A stretch of DNA of 64,000 nucleotides. It comes from Paenibacillus barcinonensis (GTDB lineage Bacteria; Bacillota; Bacilli; Paenibacillales; Paenibacillaceae). Made by a program: the position numbers and the translations under genes. The stretch's first letter is position 1. Each line of letters begins with the position of its first letter. The notes below the pieces were generated by a model, which had not been told where the DNA came from, ran no database searches, and was given only the letters and a program-made list of their open reading frames with translations. This document shows, in pieces, positions 17,168-25,368 of the stretch. Location: contig NZ_QJSW01000014.1 of assembly GCF_003217495.1 (NCBI RefSeq), positions 1 to 64,000 of the forward strand, given 5' to 3'.

Positions 17168-17200
17168 CACTATTAAATATATTACAGAGGTGATTGAAGA

Positions 17201-18568
17201 ATGGAAGAATTGATCATGCGAAAAGAAAGACTTGCCTCACTTATGAAAGATAGGGAAATGGTTATGCAACACATTACAAATGAATTTCCCGAAGTATTCG
17301 AATACATGCAGTTTTGTAGGGATAAAATTCGCAATGTAATTATTATTCTCGGCAGTGCTCGGGGAGGCACAAGTGCATTTAAAGGAGTTCTGGGGAACTT
17401 CCCCAATGTGAGCTGCCTCTCTGGAGAACATAGGCATCTTTTTACACTGCTTGGTTATAATTTTCCTGATCATGGAGGCAGCTATGAGGAAAAAAAAGAT
17501 CAGCTACTGGGTGATGAAGAAATCCGTTACATACTAAATAATATGTATTTCGAAAGTTATGTGAATCAAAATGAATCACTATCAGATAGGGAGCTAGAGC
17601 TCTATGGGTGGGATTGGGCATCTAAACTACCAATTCAATGGCCAGATGTTTCATTTTCACCAGATAAAATTGTGTCAATCGTCAAAACGTTTTATAAAGA
17701 AAATGAGCTACTATATAATAATCAGAATGAACTTTTCTTCTACAAACTCATCAAATGTTTTGAAGAAAACTTTAAAGGTGTGGATAGTGCATTTTATGAT
17801 GCTCCATTAATCAAATTGCAGAATAAGGATTTCCAGTTACAAGCACTGAAAGAAAATTTCTATCAAAATCGACTAATAGTAGAAATACCACCTTTCTTAT
17901 TACTTAAGCCGCGAAAGTTAAGCCATGATTATAATCATACAAATACCCTTGTAGTAAAAGCCTCAAGTGATTGTTATCGAATACATCAAATCGATTCCTT
18001 ATTTGAGGGTTTCAACAAATTCTATGTTCATTTAAAGAGAAATCCGTTGTCGTCTGTGAATGGACTGCTGGATGGATGGAAACATCATACATTTGGGCAG
18101 CATGATCTCAATTACTTAGAAAAAAAATATAAAGTTACTCCGTCCCCTGAAATTAAAAGGGAATTTTCCTGGAAGTTTGATTTATTTGAAGATTGGCAGT
18201 TAAAAATATCTAAACCTTTGAAGGAGGTTGCAGTTTCACAATGGTGTCATTCCCATGAAAAGATACTTCAATTTAAAAAAGAAATAAAAAATAATTGGAC
18301 CGACCTATATTTTGAAGATTTCCAAGGGAGCATAGAACAAAGAATGGAGATGTTTAAAAAGGTCTCCTTAAAAATAGAAGGTATGGAAGCCCAATTGCCT
18401 CTGGATGCTATTAAGAATCCGGCTGTCATAAATGCTACATCAACTCCATCTGCTCAGAGATGGAAAACAAGGAACGAATCCATTATTGATATATTGCAAA
18501 ACAAACAAGTGATAGAGCTATGTGATGAATTAGGATACCGTGTTAAAGATTATCAGTCATGGTTGTAA
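17201..18568 (+). CDS. PAPS-dependent sulfotransferase
   Basis: 455 residues. The 5'-phosphosulfate loop is seen as ILGSARGGTSAFKGVL (about 48-63). The 3'-phosphate-binding region is LKRNPLSSVNGLLDGW, with the Arg-Asn-Pro...Ser order of the family. An N-terminal helix and a long middle helical insertion make it larger than typical 300-residue enzymes. It lies directly before an adenylylsulfate kinase, which makes its donor PAPS. The pair therefore forms a sulfation module for the cluster product. O- or N-sulfation cannot be told apart from the sequence. Membrane segments are absent, so it acts in the cytoplasm before export. Confidence 0.8.
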   Translation: MEELIMRKERLASLMKDREMVMQHITNEFPEVFEYMQFCRDKIRNVIIILGSARGGTSAFKGVLGNFPNVSCLSGEHRHLFTLLGYNFPDHGGSYEEKKDQLLGDEEIRYILNNMYFESYVNQNESLSDRELELYGWDWASKLPIQWPDVSFSPDKIVSIVKTFYKENELLYNNQNELFFYKLIKCFEENFKGVDSAFYDAPLIKLQNKDFQLQALKENFYQNRLIVEIPPFLLLKPRKLSHDYNHTNTLVVKASSDCYRIHQIDSLFEGFNKFYVHLKRNPLSSVNGLLDGWKHHTFGQHDLNYLEKKYKVTPSPEIKREFSWKFDLFEDWQLKISKPLKEVAVSQWCHSHEKILQFKKEIKNNWTDLYFEDFQGSIEQRMEMFKKVSLKIEGMEAQLPLDAIKNPAVINATSTPSAQRWKTRNESIIDILQNKQVIELCDELGYRVKDYQSWL

Positions 18569-18590
18569 TTTAACAGGGGAGGATACCATA

Positions 18591-19202
18591 ATGACAAGAA
18601 ACTTGGTGTGGGCTAAACCGAACATTGATAGTTATCAAAAAAATATTCTATCGGGTCATTCTAGTTTCACCTTATGGCTGACAGGTCTTTCAGGTTCAGG
18701 AAAGTCAACATTGGCACAAGAACTAGAAGTGAAACTGTATGATATGGGTGTTCATACTGTTATTTTAGACGGTGATAACTTGCGACATGGGTTATGCAGG
18801 GATTTAGATTTTTCTGAATATGGTCGACTTGAAAATATTAGACGGGTTGGCGAAGTCTCTAAACTTTTTGTGGATTCAGGAATTGTTACGTTAGTGTCGT
18901 TAATTTCTCCGTATCGTGAAGCTCGTGATGAAGTAAGAAATTTATTTGATGATGAATCGTTCATAGAAGTGTTCGTAAAATGTGGAATTGATACTTGTAT
19001 CAAGAGAGATCCGAAGGGTTTGTATCAAAAAGTAAAAAAAGAAGGTTTGAGAGGGTTTACTGGAATTGATTCTCCTTACGAGGAACCCTTTAATCCAGAA
19101 ATTGTGATTGATACGGAAATAAGCACGATAGAAGAATGCGTTGTAACAATTATAGACTATCTAAAAAGCCATGAAAGGTTAAATGTTATCAGTAAATCGT
19201 GA
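18591..19202 (+). CDS. cysC: Adenylylsulfate kinase (PAPS supply)
   Basis: ATG 18591 has AGGGGAGG eight bases upstream. 203 residues, normal CysC length. Walker A WLTGLSGSGKST, the DGDNLRHGLCRDLDFS segment, the ENIRRVGEVSKLFVDSG helix and ISPYREARDEVR are all as in APS kinases. It phosphorylates adenylylsulfate at the 3' position to give PAPS. There is no ATP sulfurylase beside it, so it uses APS from general metabolism. Its place after the sulfotransferase shows it serves product sulfation. The stop codon lies inside the long hairpin at 19199-19251. Confidence 0.92.
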   Translation: MTRNLVWAKPNIDSYQKNILSGHSSFTLWLTGLSGSGKSTLAQELEVKLYDMGVHTVILDGDNLRHGLCRDLDFSEYGRLENIRRVGEVSKLFVDSGIVTLVSLISPYREARDEVRNLFDDESFIEVFVKCGIDTCIKRDPKGLYQKVKKEGLRGFTGIDSPYEEPFNPEIVIDTEISTIEECVVTIIDYLKSHERLNVISKS

Positions 19203-19251
19203 CAACCCGAATAGCCCATATCAGTTAGATATGGGCTATTCGGGTTGTCAC
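19199..19251. repeat. Perfect 24-bp hairpin overlapping the APS kinase stop codon
   Basis: 19199-19222 is exactly complementary to 19228-19251, with a 5-nt loop (AGTTA). The stem is more GC-rich than its surroundings and has no T tract on either side. It may stabilise the upstream transcript, end transcription by an unusual route, or be a mobile-element relic. It separates the two halves of the cluster. Confidence 0.9.
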
Positions 19252-19451
19252 ATACCCTGGATTGATTTTGAATAGAATATCTAATGTTACATATTATGTT
19301 GAAAAAAGATTTTTTTGGTGATAACTTGTAACAAAAGTCATAGTATATTATTTGAAAATAGGATGCACTACGACCAAACAATTGGGAATTAATGGTATTG
19401 TTTTTATATAGGATATTTTTATTAAGAATAAGAAGGGAGATCTGTAGCATT

Positions 19452-20666
19452 ATGAAACAACAAAAGATGGTTATGGCAATTGGCAGTCCGAATTATCTTA
19501 ATGGTATCTCTATAAAATTCCAGGATATTTTAATTGTTGAGTTCCTGAATTTTGATTATTTTGCTAATGGTATTCATACAAAGAAAATTTCTTTTGAAAC
19601 TCCACATCGAGTTAGATATTGCATACTCAATGAATCTCAAACTCTTCAGTGGGAGTATTCAGAAACAAGTATATTCAGTGAAATGTGCCTTAACCTAGAA
19701 ATGGTTAAACATAATGAACTTTTTAAATATGCAGTTCCCTTAATCCTTTTTACTTGGTCTGAAACTTCTTCAGCAACAGACGGCATCAATATCGAAGAAG
19801 TTCATTTACATAGTATGATTCGCTTTACAATAGAGGATGCACTCTTTATACGAACAAATAAGACTGCGATTGATATTAAATCTGCTGTTATAACACCGGA
19901 ATGGTATGAAGTACTGTTTAAAAAAGCAATTAAAAATCATGAAGATAACAGTTTGTTTTTAAATAATCATCAGTGTTATTATAGAAAACTTTTTAATGAG
20001 ATCGAGGTAGAAAATAAGTTTTTATTGGTATCAAATTCTGATGATATTTGGGCCCTGACTGTCGATTTCTACCATCGAATACGAAATGCAGAACTTGTAG
20101 GCTATATTCCCGAGTATAAGGATGAGTTCCAAGCATGGGATTATTGGAACTATTTATTTGAAGTTGTGGAGCCTGGTCCAGAAGTAGGATATATCTCACT
20201 TATTCCTACAACGGACGGGAAATTTACTATTAAGAGAAAATGGTACGAGAAAGATACCTTTATGAGGAGAGAGCATCATTATAAAAATCAGGAAATAGAA
20301 GAGCCTTTCAAGCCCTACATCGAGGAAAGATTCAAAGTGAACATAATCGAGTACCCTGCTTTTAGAAGAGTGCGTTATGACGTTAATTTTGAATCCTTAC
20401 GTTCTGGTCATGTCTACGGAATCTTCTTTGACCATACTACAATTAATGACACAAAGAAGAATAGCATGTCTCAATGTGAAGTTGAGTACTTACGTAGTCG
20501 TAGCTTGATATCGTTTGATGAGCAAATAATATTAGAGGAAATGCAGGAAATAACAGAGTGGGTTAGTGGCGTTTTAAGTACCTTAAATGTAGAGTTTGAA
20601 AAAACATACTATTCCAAGCTTACCTTTCTAAAAGATAATTATGCTGGGAGGTTAAATGATGAATAA
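19452..20666 (+). CDS. Unknown protein, possible CYTH-like C-terminal half
   Basis: ATG 19452 follows a GAAGGGAGA site; the product has about 404 residues. I do not recognise the family as a whole. In the second half the order KFTIKRKWYEKDTFMRREHH, then FRRVRYDVNF, then YGIFFDHT and CEVEYLRSR resembles the basic and acidic strand pattern of CYTH (triphosphate tunnel) enzymes, where Arg/Lys-rich strands face an ExE strand. This is a weak visual match. It is the first gene of the second transcription block and overlaps the next gene by 11 bp. Nucleotide or polyphosphate handling would suit the neighbours, but that is inference. Confidence 0.5.
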   Translation: MKQQKMVMAIGSPNYLNGISIKFQDILIVEFLNFDYFANGIHTKKISFETPHRVRYCILNESQTLQWEYSETSIFSEMCLNLEMVKHNELFKYAVPLILFTWSETSSATDGINIEEVHLHSMIRFTIEDALFIRTNKTAIDIKSAVITPEWYEVLFKKAIKNHEDNSLFLNNHQCYYRKLFNEIEVENKFLLVSNSDDIWALTVDFYHRIRNAELVGYIPEYKDEFQAWDYWNYLFEVVEPGPEVGYISLIPTTDGKFTIKRKWYEKDTFMRREHHYKNQEIEEPFKPYIEERFKVNIIEYPAFRRVRYDVNFESLRSGHVYGIFFDHTTINDTKKNSMSQCEVEYLRSRSLISFDEQIILEEMQEITEWVSGVLSTLNVEFEKTYYSKLTFLKDNYAGRLNDE

Positions 20667-21753
20667 CAGAGTTCTTCGATTTCTAAACTCCGAAATACTA
20701 TTCACAAATTGTTATGAGATGCAAACGGAAATTGATCGTATATTCAACTTTTTTTGTTCGCACTTCGAAATGGATGAAAATCTTATTGGGAAACCTCTTG
20801 CAACAATTGAAGTTAATCCTTACGAACAATTTAATAGAGGTTCGTACCCAACTGCAGAGTTTGAAAATGTTGTAATCAGGAGAAGTTCTGCAAAAGAATT
20901 CAATTTAGAAGGGGATAAAGCTAATGTTGATGATCTTGAAATAATTGACTCTCAAGGAACCGGGACTGCTTTTGTGCTTAATTCAAAAAAGAAAACCGTA
21001 AAGGCTTATTTATCCATAGGCTCTCATGTTCAATTTGTCGAATTGATTAGGGATCTCATCATAAAGCACGAAGAGCATTGTGGAACACTTATTCTGCATG
21101 CAGCAGCAGCAGTCGATCATCATGGCAATGGGATCGTCATTGTAGGTAATAAAGGAGCAGGAAAATCAACATTTTTACTGGATTTGGTTGGACGGCAAGG
21201 TTATAACTTCATTTCTGGAGACAAAGTTTTTATACGAAACAAGAATGGAATTGCATTGCTTTATGGATGGCCTGAATTTCCGCACTTGGGCTATGACACT
21301 TTGAAGGGTCATCCTGCGTTAATTGAAGAATTAAGTAAAGCAGGTTATACAATTGATGATTTAAATATGAAAGAAAAGTTATTATTTACTTCTGACATAC
21401 TCCAAAAGGCTTTTGGATACGCTGTAAAAAAGAACGGAGTTCCTCTAAGAAACGTTATTTTCCCAAATGTACAAGCAGCCACTGAGAAGACGAGTCTCGA
21501 TCTTGTTCACTCCATTGACCGAAAAATGAAATTTTTGAAACACTTTGAATTCTGTTGTGATAACTACTTTGCTGGATATCACAATTATATGAAGATGCTG
21601 CCGCCAAAGGATTGTAAAACTATGGTTGAAAAATTTAAGACGATCATAGAAACCCTTAATTTTTATAGTGCTTCTGGTGCACACCCCATTAATGTATCAA
21701 CTTTATCAATAATGAATAAAGAAAAAGTTGAAACAGGGGGGGAGGATTGTTGA
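20656..21753 (+). CDS. HPr-kinase-like P-loop protein
   Basis: 365 residues, with ATG 20656 or 20659 after GGGAGG. The C-terminal two thirds hold LHAAAAVDHHGNGIVIVGNK followed by GAGKST (Walker A about 164-171) and FISGDKVFI. That is the arrangement of the HprK/P C-terminal kinase fold also found as a helper ATPase in natural-product clusters. The N-terminal ~120 residues are unlike HPr kinase and unknown. It could phosphorylate a small molecule or a protein partner such as a carrier. Overlaps with both neighbours indicate tight co-translation. Confidence 0.6.
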   Translation: MMNNRVLRFLNSEILFTNCYEMQTEIDRIFNFFCSHFEMDENLIGKPLATIEVNPYEQFNRGSYPTAEFENVVIRRSSAKEFNLEGDKANVDDLEIIDSQGTGTAFVLNSKKKTVKAYLSIGSHVQFVELIRDLIIKHEEHCGTLILHAAAAVDHHGNGIVIVGNKGAGKSTFLLDLVGRQGYNFISGDKVFIRNKNGIALLYGWPEFPHLGYDTLKGHPALIEELSKAGYTIDDLNMKEKLLFTSDILQKAFGYAVKKNGVPLRNVIFPNVQAATEKTSLDLVHSIDRKMKFLKHFEFCCDNYFAGYHNYMKMLPPKDCKTMVEKFKTIIETLNFYSASGAHPINVSTLSIMNKEKVETGGEDC

Positions 21754-22301
21754 TTATTAAACTTGTAATCTTTGGACAAAGTGGTAGTGGGAAATCTACT
21801 ATTGCTAGAATTGTCCAAAACTATTACGAAAAACAGCGTAAAACGGTTCAAGTTGTTAAATTAGCATCACCATTATATGAAATTCAGAATCATGTATATA
21901 AAAAACTCCTTCTTCCCTACAAAGAAGGGGCACAAGACCAGATTCTTCTTGAAAATTTAGCAACTAATATACGAAGAATCTCTCCAAATTATCTGGTAGA
22001 AACATTTATGGAGAAGGTAAATAATTCGGAAGCAAATGTTATTATTAACGATGATTTAAGAGACTATCACACAGATTATCCCCGATTAACTGATTCCGGG
22101 TTTATTTTTATTAAGGTATCCTGTAAAGAGGAAATAAGACAAAGTAGATTAAAATCACGAGATGATTTATCGATTGTTCAAAATTCTAAAACAACAAAAG
22201 GAATACAAGATTTCCTCTATCACTACCACATCGATAATTCCAATCTTTCACTCTTACAGTTAGAGTCTTCTATTTCGGATATGTTGGAGGGGATAAAATG
22301 A
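21750..22301 (+). CDS. P-loop nucleoside/nucleotide kinase-like protein
   Basis: About 183 residues. The start is TTG 21750 inside the preceding stop (TTGA overlap); TTG 21747 is an alternative. GGGGGGAGGA sits directly upstream. Walker A IFGQSGSGKSTIA opens the protein. A lid-like RLKSRDDL segment and NVIINDDLRDYHTDY follow, resembling deoxynucleoside monophosphate kinases and related phosphoryl-transfer enzymes. The two following genes encode dCTP-deaminase-fold proteins, so a nucleotide-like substrate is suggested. The stop overlaps the next start. Confidence 0.6.
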   Translation: MIIKLVIFGQSGSGKSTIARIVQNYYEKQRKTVQVVKLASPLYEIQNHVYKKLLLPYKEGAQDQILLENLATNIRRISPNYLVETFMEKVNNSEANVIINDDLRDYHTDYPRLTDSGFIFIKVSCKEEIRQSRLKSRDDLSIVQNSKTTKGIQDFLYHYHIDNSNLSLLQLESSISDMLEGIK

Positions 22302-22837
22302 TTTTAACTGGGGACGAGATTAAAGCAGAAGTTGAAAAAGGGAATATTATCATAAATCCTTTTTACGTTGAAAGAATTGAACCGAACAGTTATGGGTTCC
22401 GTCTTGGAAAGAAGCTTCTTGTTTATAATGACAAAGTTTTGGATGTTAAAAAAACTTCATCATATAGTGAGATTGAAATACCTGAGAGTGGCTACTGTCT
22501 AGAACCCAACAAATTCTATCTGGGAAGCACTTTAGAAACTATGGGGGGGAAGTACCACGCTTCTAAGTTATTTGCTTCACGTTCTGTTAGCTGCTTGGGC
22601 ATGTGGATTCACTTTAGTGCACCATTAGGTCATACAGGAGCATTAATTCGTTGGACGCTAGAAATAGCAGTAACAAATCCAGTGATTGTATATCCTGAAA
22701 TGACAATTGGGAAAATTTCCTTCTGGTCTACACAAGGTGAGCCAGTAGATTACTCCGGAAAGTATACATCTTCCCAAGATGTTATAGCTTCCAAAATTTC
22801 AACCGAATATACCTCAAGTAGGGGGGAGGATATGTAA
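22298..22837 (+). CDS. dCTP-deaminase-fold protein A (lacks Arg, keeps Glu)
   Basis: 179 residues. MILTGDEIKAEV, IEPNSYGFRLG and the terminal YSGKYTSSQD follow the dCTP deaminase/dUTPase pattern. Compared with E. coli Dcd, the general-base Glu138 is kept (WTLEI, Glu122). But Asp128 corresponds to His112, and the RSSxAR loop is changed to SRSVSC, losing the Arg115 equivalent (Cys99). The following gene encodes a close paralogue with the opposite losses. Alone this copy should be a poor deaminase. A heteromer or a new role is inferred. The start overlaps the upstream stop by 4 bp, and its own stop overlaps the next start by 1 bp. Confidence 0.8.
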   Translation: MILTGDEIKAEVEKGNIIINPFYVERIEPNSYGFRLGKKLLVYNDKVLDVKKTSSYSEIEIPESGYCLEPNKFYLGSTLETMGGKYHASKLFASRSVSCLGMWIHFSAPLGHTGALIRWTLEIAVTNPVIVYPEMTIGKISFWSTQGEPVDYSGKYTSSQDVIASKISTEYTSSRGEDM

Positions 22838-23385
22838 TGATACTCACTGGACTTGATATAGATAGTAAAGTTAAAACTAAAGAAATAATTATATCTCCCT
22901 ATCATGAGGAGCAGGTAAATCCCAATAGCTACAATTTCAGACTTGGTGCAATGATTAAGGTGTACAATTCTTTTCCCCTGGATCCAAAAGTCATGAATTC
23001 AGTGGAAGAAATCATTATCCCCGAAGAGGGGTATGTTCTCCAACCAAATAGGTTGTATTTGGCTTCTACCGAGGAAGTTATGGGGAGTAATTTTTATGCA
23101 CCCACTTTTGCTGCCCGTTCATCAATCGCACGCTTAGGTCTATTTATAAATCTCTCGGCTGACTTAGGTGATATCGGATACATTGGACAGTGGACCTTGC
23201 AACTATTTACAATTCATCCATTGAGAATATATCGAGGCATGAGAATCGGTCAAATTATGTGGTGGAAACCGCAAGGTGACATCAAACTTTACAATGGAAA
23301 ATATCAAGGTTCAAATGGACCACAACAAACCCAAATCTACAAAGATTTTGAGAAAGGGGCGAGTAAAGTTGTTTTTAACATATGA
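22837..23385 (+). CDS. dCTP-deaminase-fold protein B (keeps Arg, lacks Glu)
   Basis: 182 residues, collinear with protein A over most of its length (MILTGLDI, VNPNSYNFRLG, GYVLQPNRLYLAS). The AARSSIARLG loop keeps Ser95 and Arg99 (E. coli Ser111 and Arg115), and Asp112 matches Asp128. The catalytic Glu138 is Gln122 (WTLQL). The tail YNGKYQGSNGPQQTQ fits the nucleotide-covering C-terminal arm of Dcd. Dcd trimers build each active site from neighbouring subunits, so A and B could complete each other's sites. The PEP-synthase-like gene starts inside its last codons. Confidence 0.82.
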   Translation: MILTGLDIDSKVKTKEIIISPYHEEQVNPNSYNFRLGAMIKVYNSFPLDPKVMNSVEEIIIPEEGYVLQPNRLYLASTEEVMGSNFYAPTFAARSSIARLGLFINLSADLGDIGYIGQWTLQLFTIHPLRIYRGMRIGQIMWWKPQGDIKLYNGKYQGSNGPQQTQIYKDFEKGASKVVFNI

Positions 23386-25345
23386 TGATATTGATAACCC
23401 TAATTTAGTCGGTAACAAATTCTTTTATTTATCTCAATTATCTCGCTTACAAGGGAACTTCTTTGTTCCTAAAGCAATTTGTATATCGACTAATATGTTT
23501 CAAGAGATATTGGGGCATGAACGAATCGATTGGTTAAAGCACTTCTTCGAAGATTTAAGAGCTACGGTTGGTTGTTACCTCGTAGATTCGATAGCAGATT
23601 TAAATTCATTGATCCAGAATCTCACACTAGATCAATCATTCCGTAATAATCTTGAGTATAAATTAAAGGAAGTGTTTGGAGAGCGGTATCTACTGAAATC
23701 ATACGCTGTGAGGTCTTCCAGTGTCTCGGAAGATTCAGTAAATAACAGCTACGCAGGTGTATATCATTCAGAACTAAATGTAAAGGGCATTGGACAGATT
23801 TGCAGTTCAATTCTATTAATTATGAGTCAATATTATAGTTATTCATCAATTGCTTCAAGAATCAGGGTCAATAACTATGAGTATATGCCTGATTTAGGAA
23901 TAATAATTCAGCAGATGGTGGAACCATTATATGCAGGTGTTGCTTTTACATTTAAAGAAAAAGAATGCATGTTGGAGTATGTAGAAGGATTAGGTGATAA
24001 GCTTGTATCTGGTAATATCGAACCATACAGGTATAGCACAGAAACCGATTATAATGCGAGTAATTATGCGACTGACGACCAGAAACTTGATGATATCATT
24101 TCTGTAATATTGGAATTAAAGAAAGTAATTGGATTTCAAGTTGATGTTGAATGGGCTATGAATCATCGCAAAGATTTATATATTTTGCAAATGCGTCCTG
24201 TTACTAAAGAATTAGCGGAAACAAATAATGACCCAAAATATTTAGTCGCCTCTCTTTACTTAGAACAACTACCATTAGATCTAAACCTGGGTGAGTGTGC
24301 CTCAGTATACGCGTCCTATGTAAAGAAAAGATCATCTATTTATCAGCTCGCTGAACAACTCGGATGCAAAACAGGTAAAGGATACGTCCTTAATTTTAAT
24401 GGGAAAGGTTTACTTACCTTTGCAAATAAGTTTAATGATTTGTTAAATTCTTCTCAATCAGATAAATATGTATTGGATCTTAACGACAATATCCGACAAG
24501 TTATATTAACGAAAGATGATATTTTCACCTACCTCGTGGATACATACACGTTAACCTTGAACTCACTAGAGCAGCACACAGTGATTCTACGGGAGTTTAT
24601 ACAAGGCGATTTTGGATTCATAAGTAAATATTATAAGGAAAATGAATTGTTCATTGAATACTCCTATGATGGATTGCTTGCTATAAATAGAGGTATAGCT
24701 GATTGTTATCAAGTTTATTTTACTGAAGAAGGTAATGTTGAAATTCAGACCGATCAAGAAGTATCAACAACGTTGGCTGAGAATTTTAACTTCATAAAAA
24801 AACTGACTGAAGAAATGAACAACAAGCACCATGGATGTCAGTTAGAATGGGTAATGTATCAGGGAACTCCATATTTTGTTGATTATTCTAATGAGAGTTC
24901 TCTAATCACTTTTGAAAAAAATGGTGATGGTCTAGCCATTGTCAAAGGGTCTGCTCATGGTCCTGCACTTAATTTGATTCAAGAAAAAGAGACACTATTT
25001 AGACTAAGTGTTGGACCAGCTGTTAGTATTAACAAGTCGGATGATCTAGCTTATCATACAGAATTAAAAAAAATATTTGGCGTTTTAGAGGCATTTGAAA
25101 CTAAACCCATCATTGTGGTTGATAAACCCTATGCAGTTCTATCCATTTTTTTCGATAAGGTTGCAGGATTCATTTTTAAAGAAGGATCTCTACTTTGTCA
25201 TTTATCTGTTCTATTAAGAGAAAATGAGATCCCAAGTTTGATTTCCCCTATTATTGATGAAATAAAAACAAATGACGAATTATTAATAAGTGATCAACAA
25301 CTCCTAATATTAAAAGTCACCGAAGAAAGAGGTGCTACCTCATAG
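23369..25345 (+). CDS. PEP-synthase / rifampicin-phosphotransferase-like dikinase
   Basis: TTG 23369 is chosen: GAAAGGGG lies ten bases upstream and the product begins with the usual first strand of the ATP domain. About 658 residues. The N-terminal ~300 residues are a PPDK_N ATP-grasp domain (VGNKFFYLSQLSRL, YAVRSSSVSEDS, SYAGVYHSE, VEWAMN, LYILQMRPVT). A middle domain of ~260 residues is not recognisable. The C-terminal swivelling domain has CHLSVLLRENEIPSLIS with the phospho-accepting His (about 611). There is no PEP-binding barrel. This is the layout of rifampicin phosphotransferase. It should split ATP and pass the beta-phosphate through the His to a small molecule, probably an intermediate or the product. 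Confidence 0.8.
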   Translation: MFLTYDDIDNPNLVGNKFFYLSQLSRLQGNFFVPKAICISTNMFQEILGHERIDWLKHFFEDLRATVGCYLVDSIADLNSLIQNLTLDQSFRNNLEYKLKEVFGERYLLKSYAVRSSSVSEDSVNNSYAGVYHSELNVKGIGQICSSILLIMSQYYSYSSIASRIRVNNYEYMPDLGIIIQQMVEPLYAGVAFTFKEKECMLEYVEGLGDKLVSGNIEPYRYSTETDYNASNYATDDQKLDDIISVILELKKVIGFQVDVEWAMNHRKDLYILQMRPVTKELAETNNDPKYLVASLYLEQLPLDLNLGECASVYASYVKKRSSIYQLAEQLGCKTGKGYVLNFNGKGLLTFANKFNDLLNSSQSDKYVLDLNDNIRQVILTKDDIFTYLVDTYTLTLNSLEQHTVILREFIQGDFGFISKYYKENELFIEYSYDGLLAINRGIADCYQVYFTEEGNVEIQTDQEVSTTLAENFNFIKKLTEEMNNKHHGCQLEWVMYQGTPYFVDYSNESSLITFEKNGDGLAIVKGSAHGPALNLIQEKETLFRLSVGPAVSINKSDDLAYHTELKKIFGVLEAFETKPIIVVDKPYAVLSIFFDKVAGFIFKEGSLLCHLSVLLRENEIPSLISPIIDEIKTNDELLISDQQLLILKVTEERGATS

Positions 25346-25368
25346 ATCGGAAGAAAAAAGTAGTTTGG

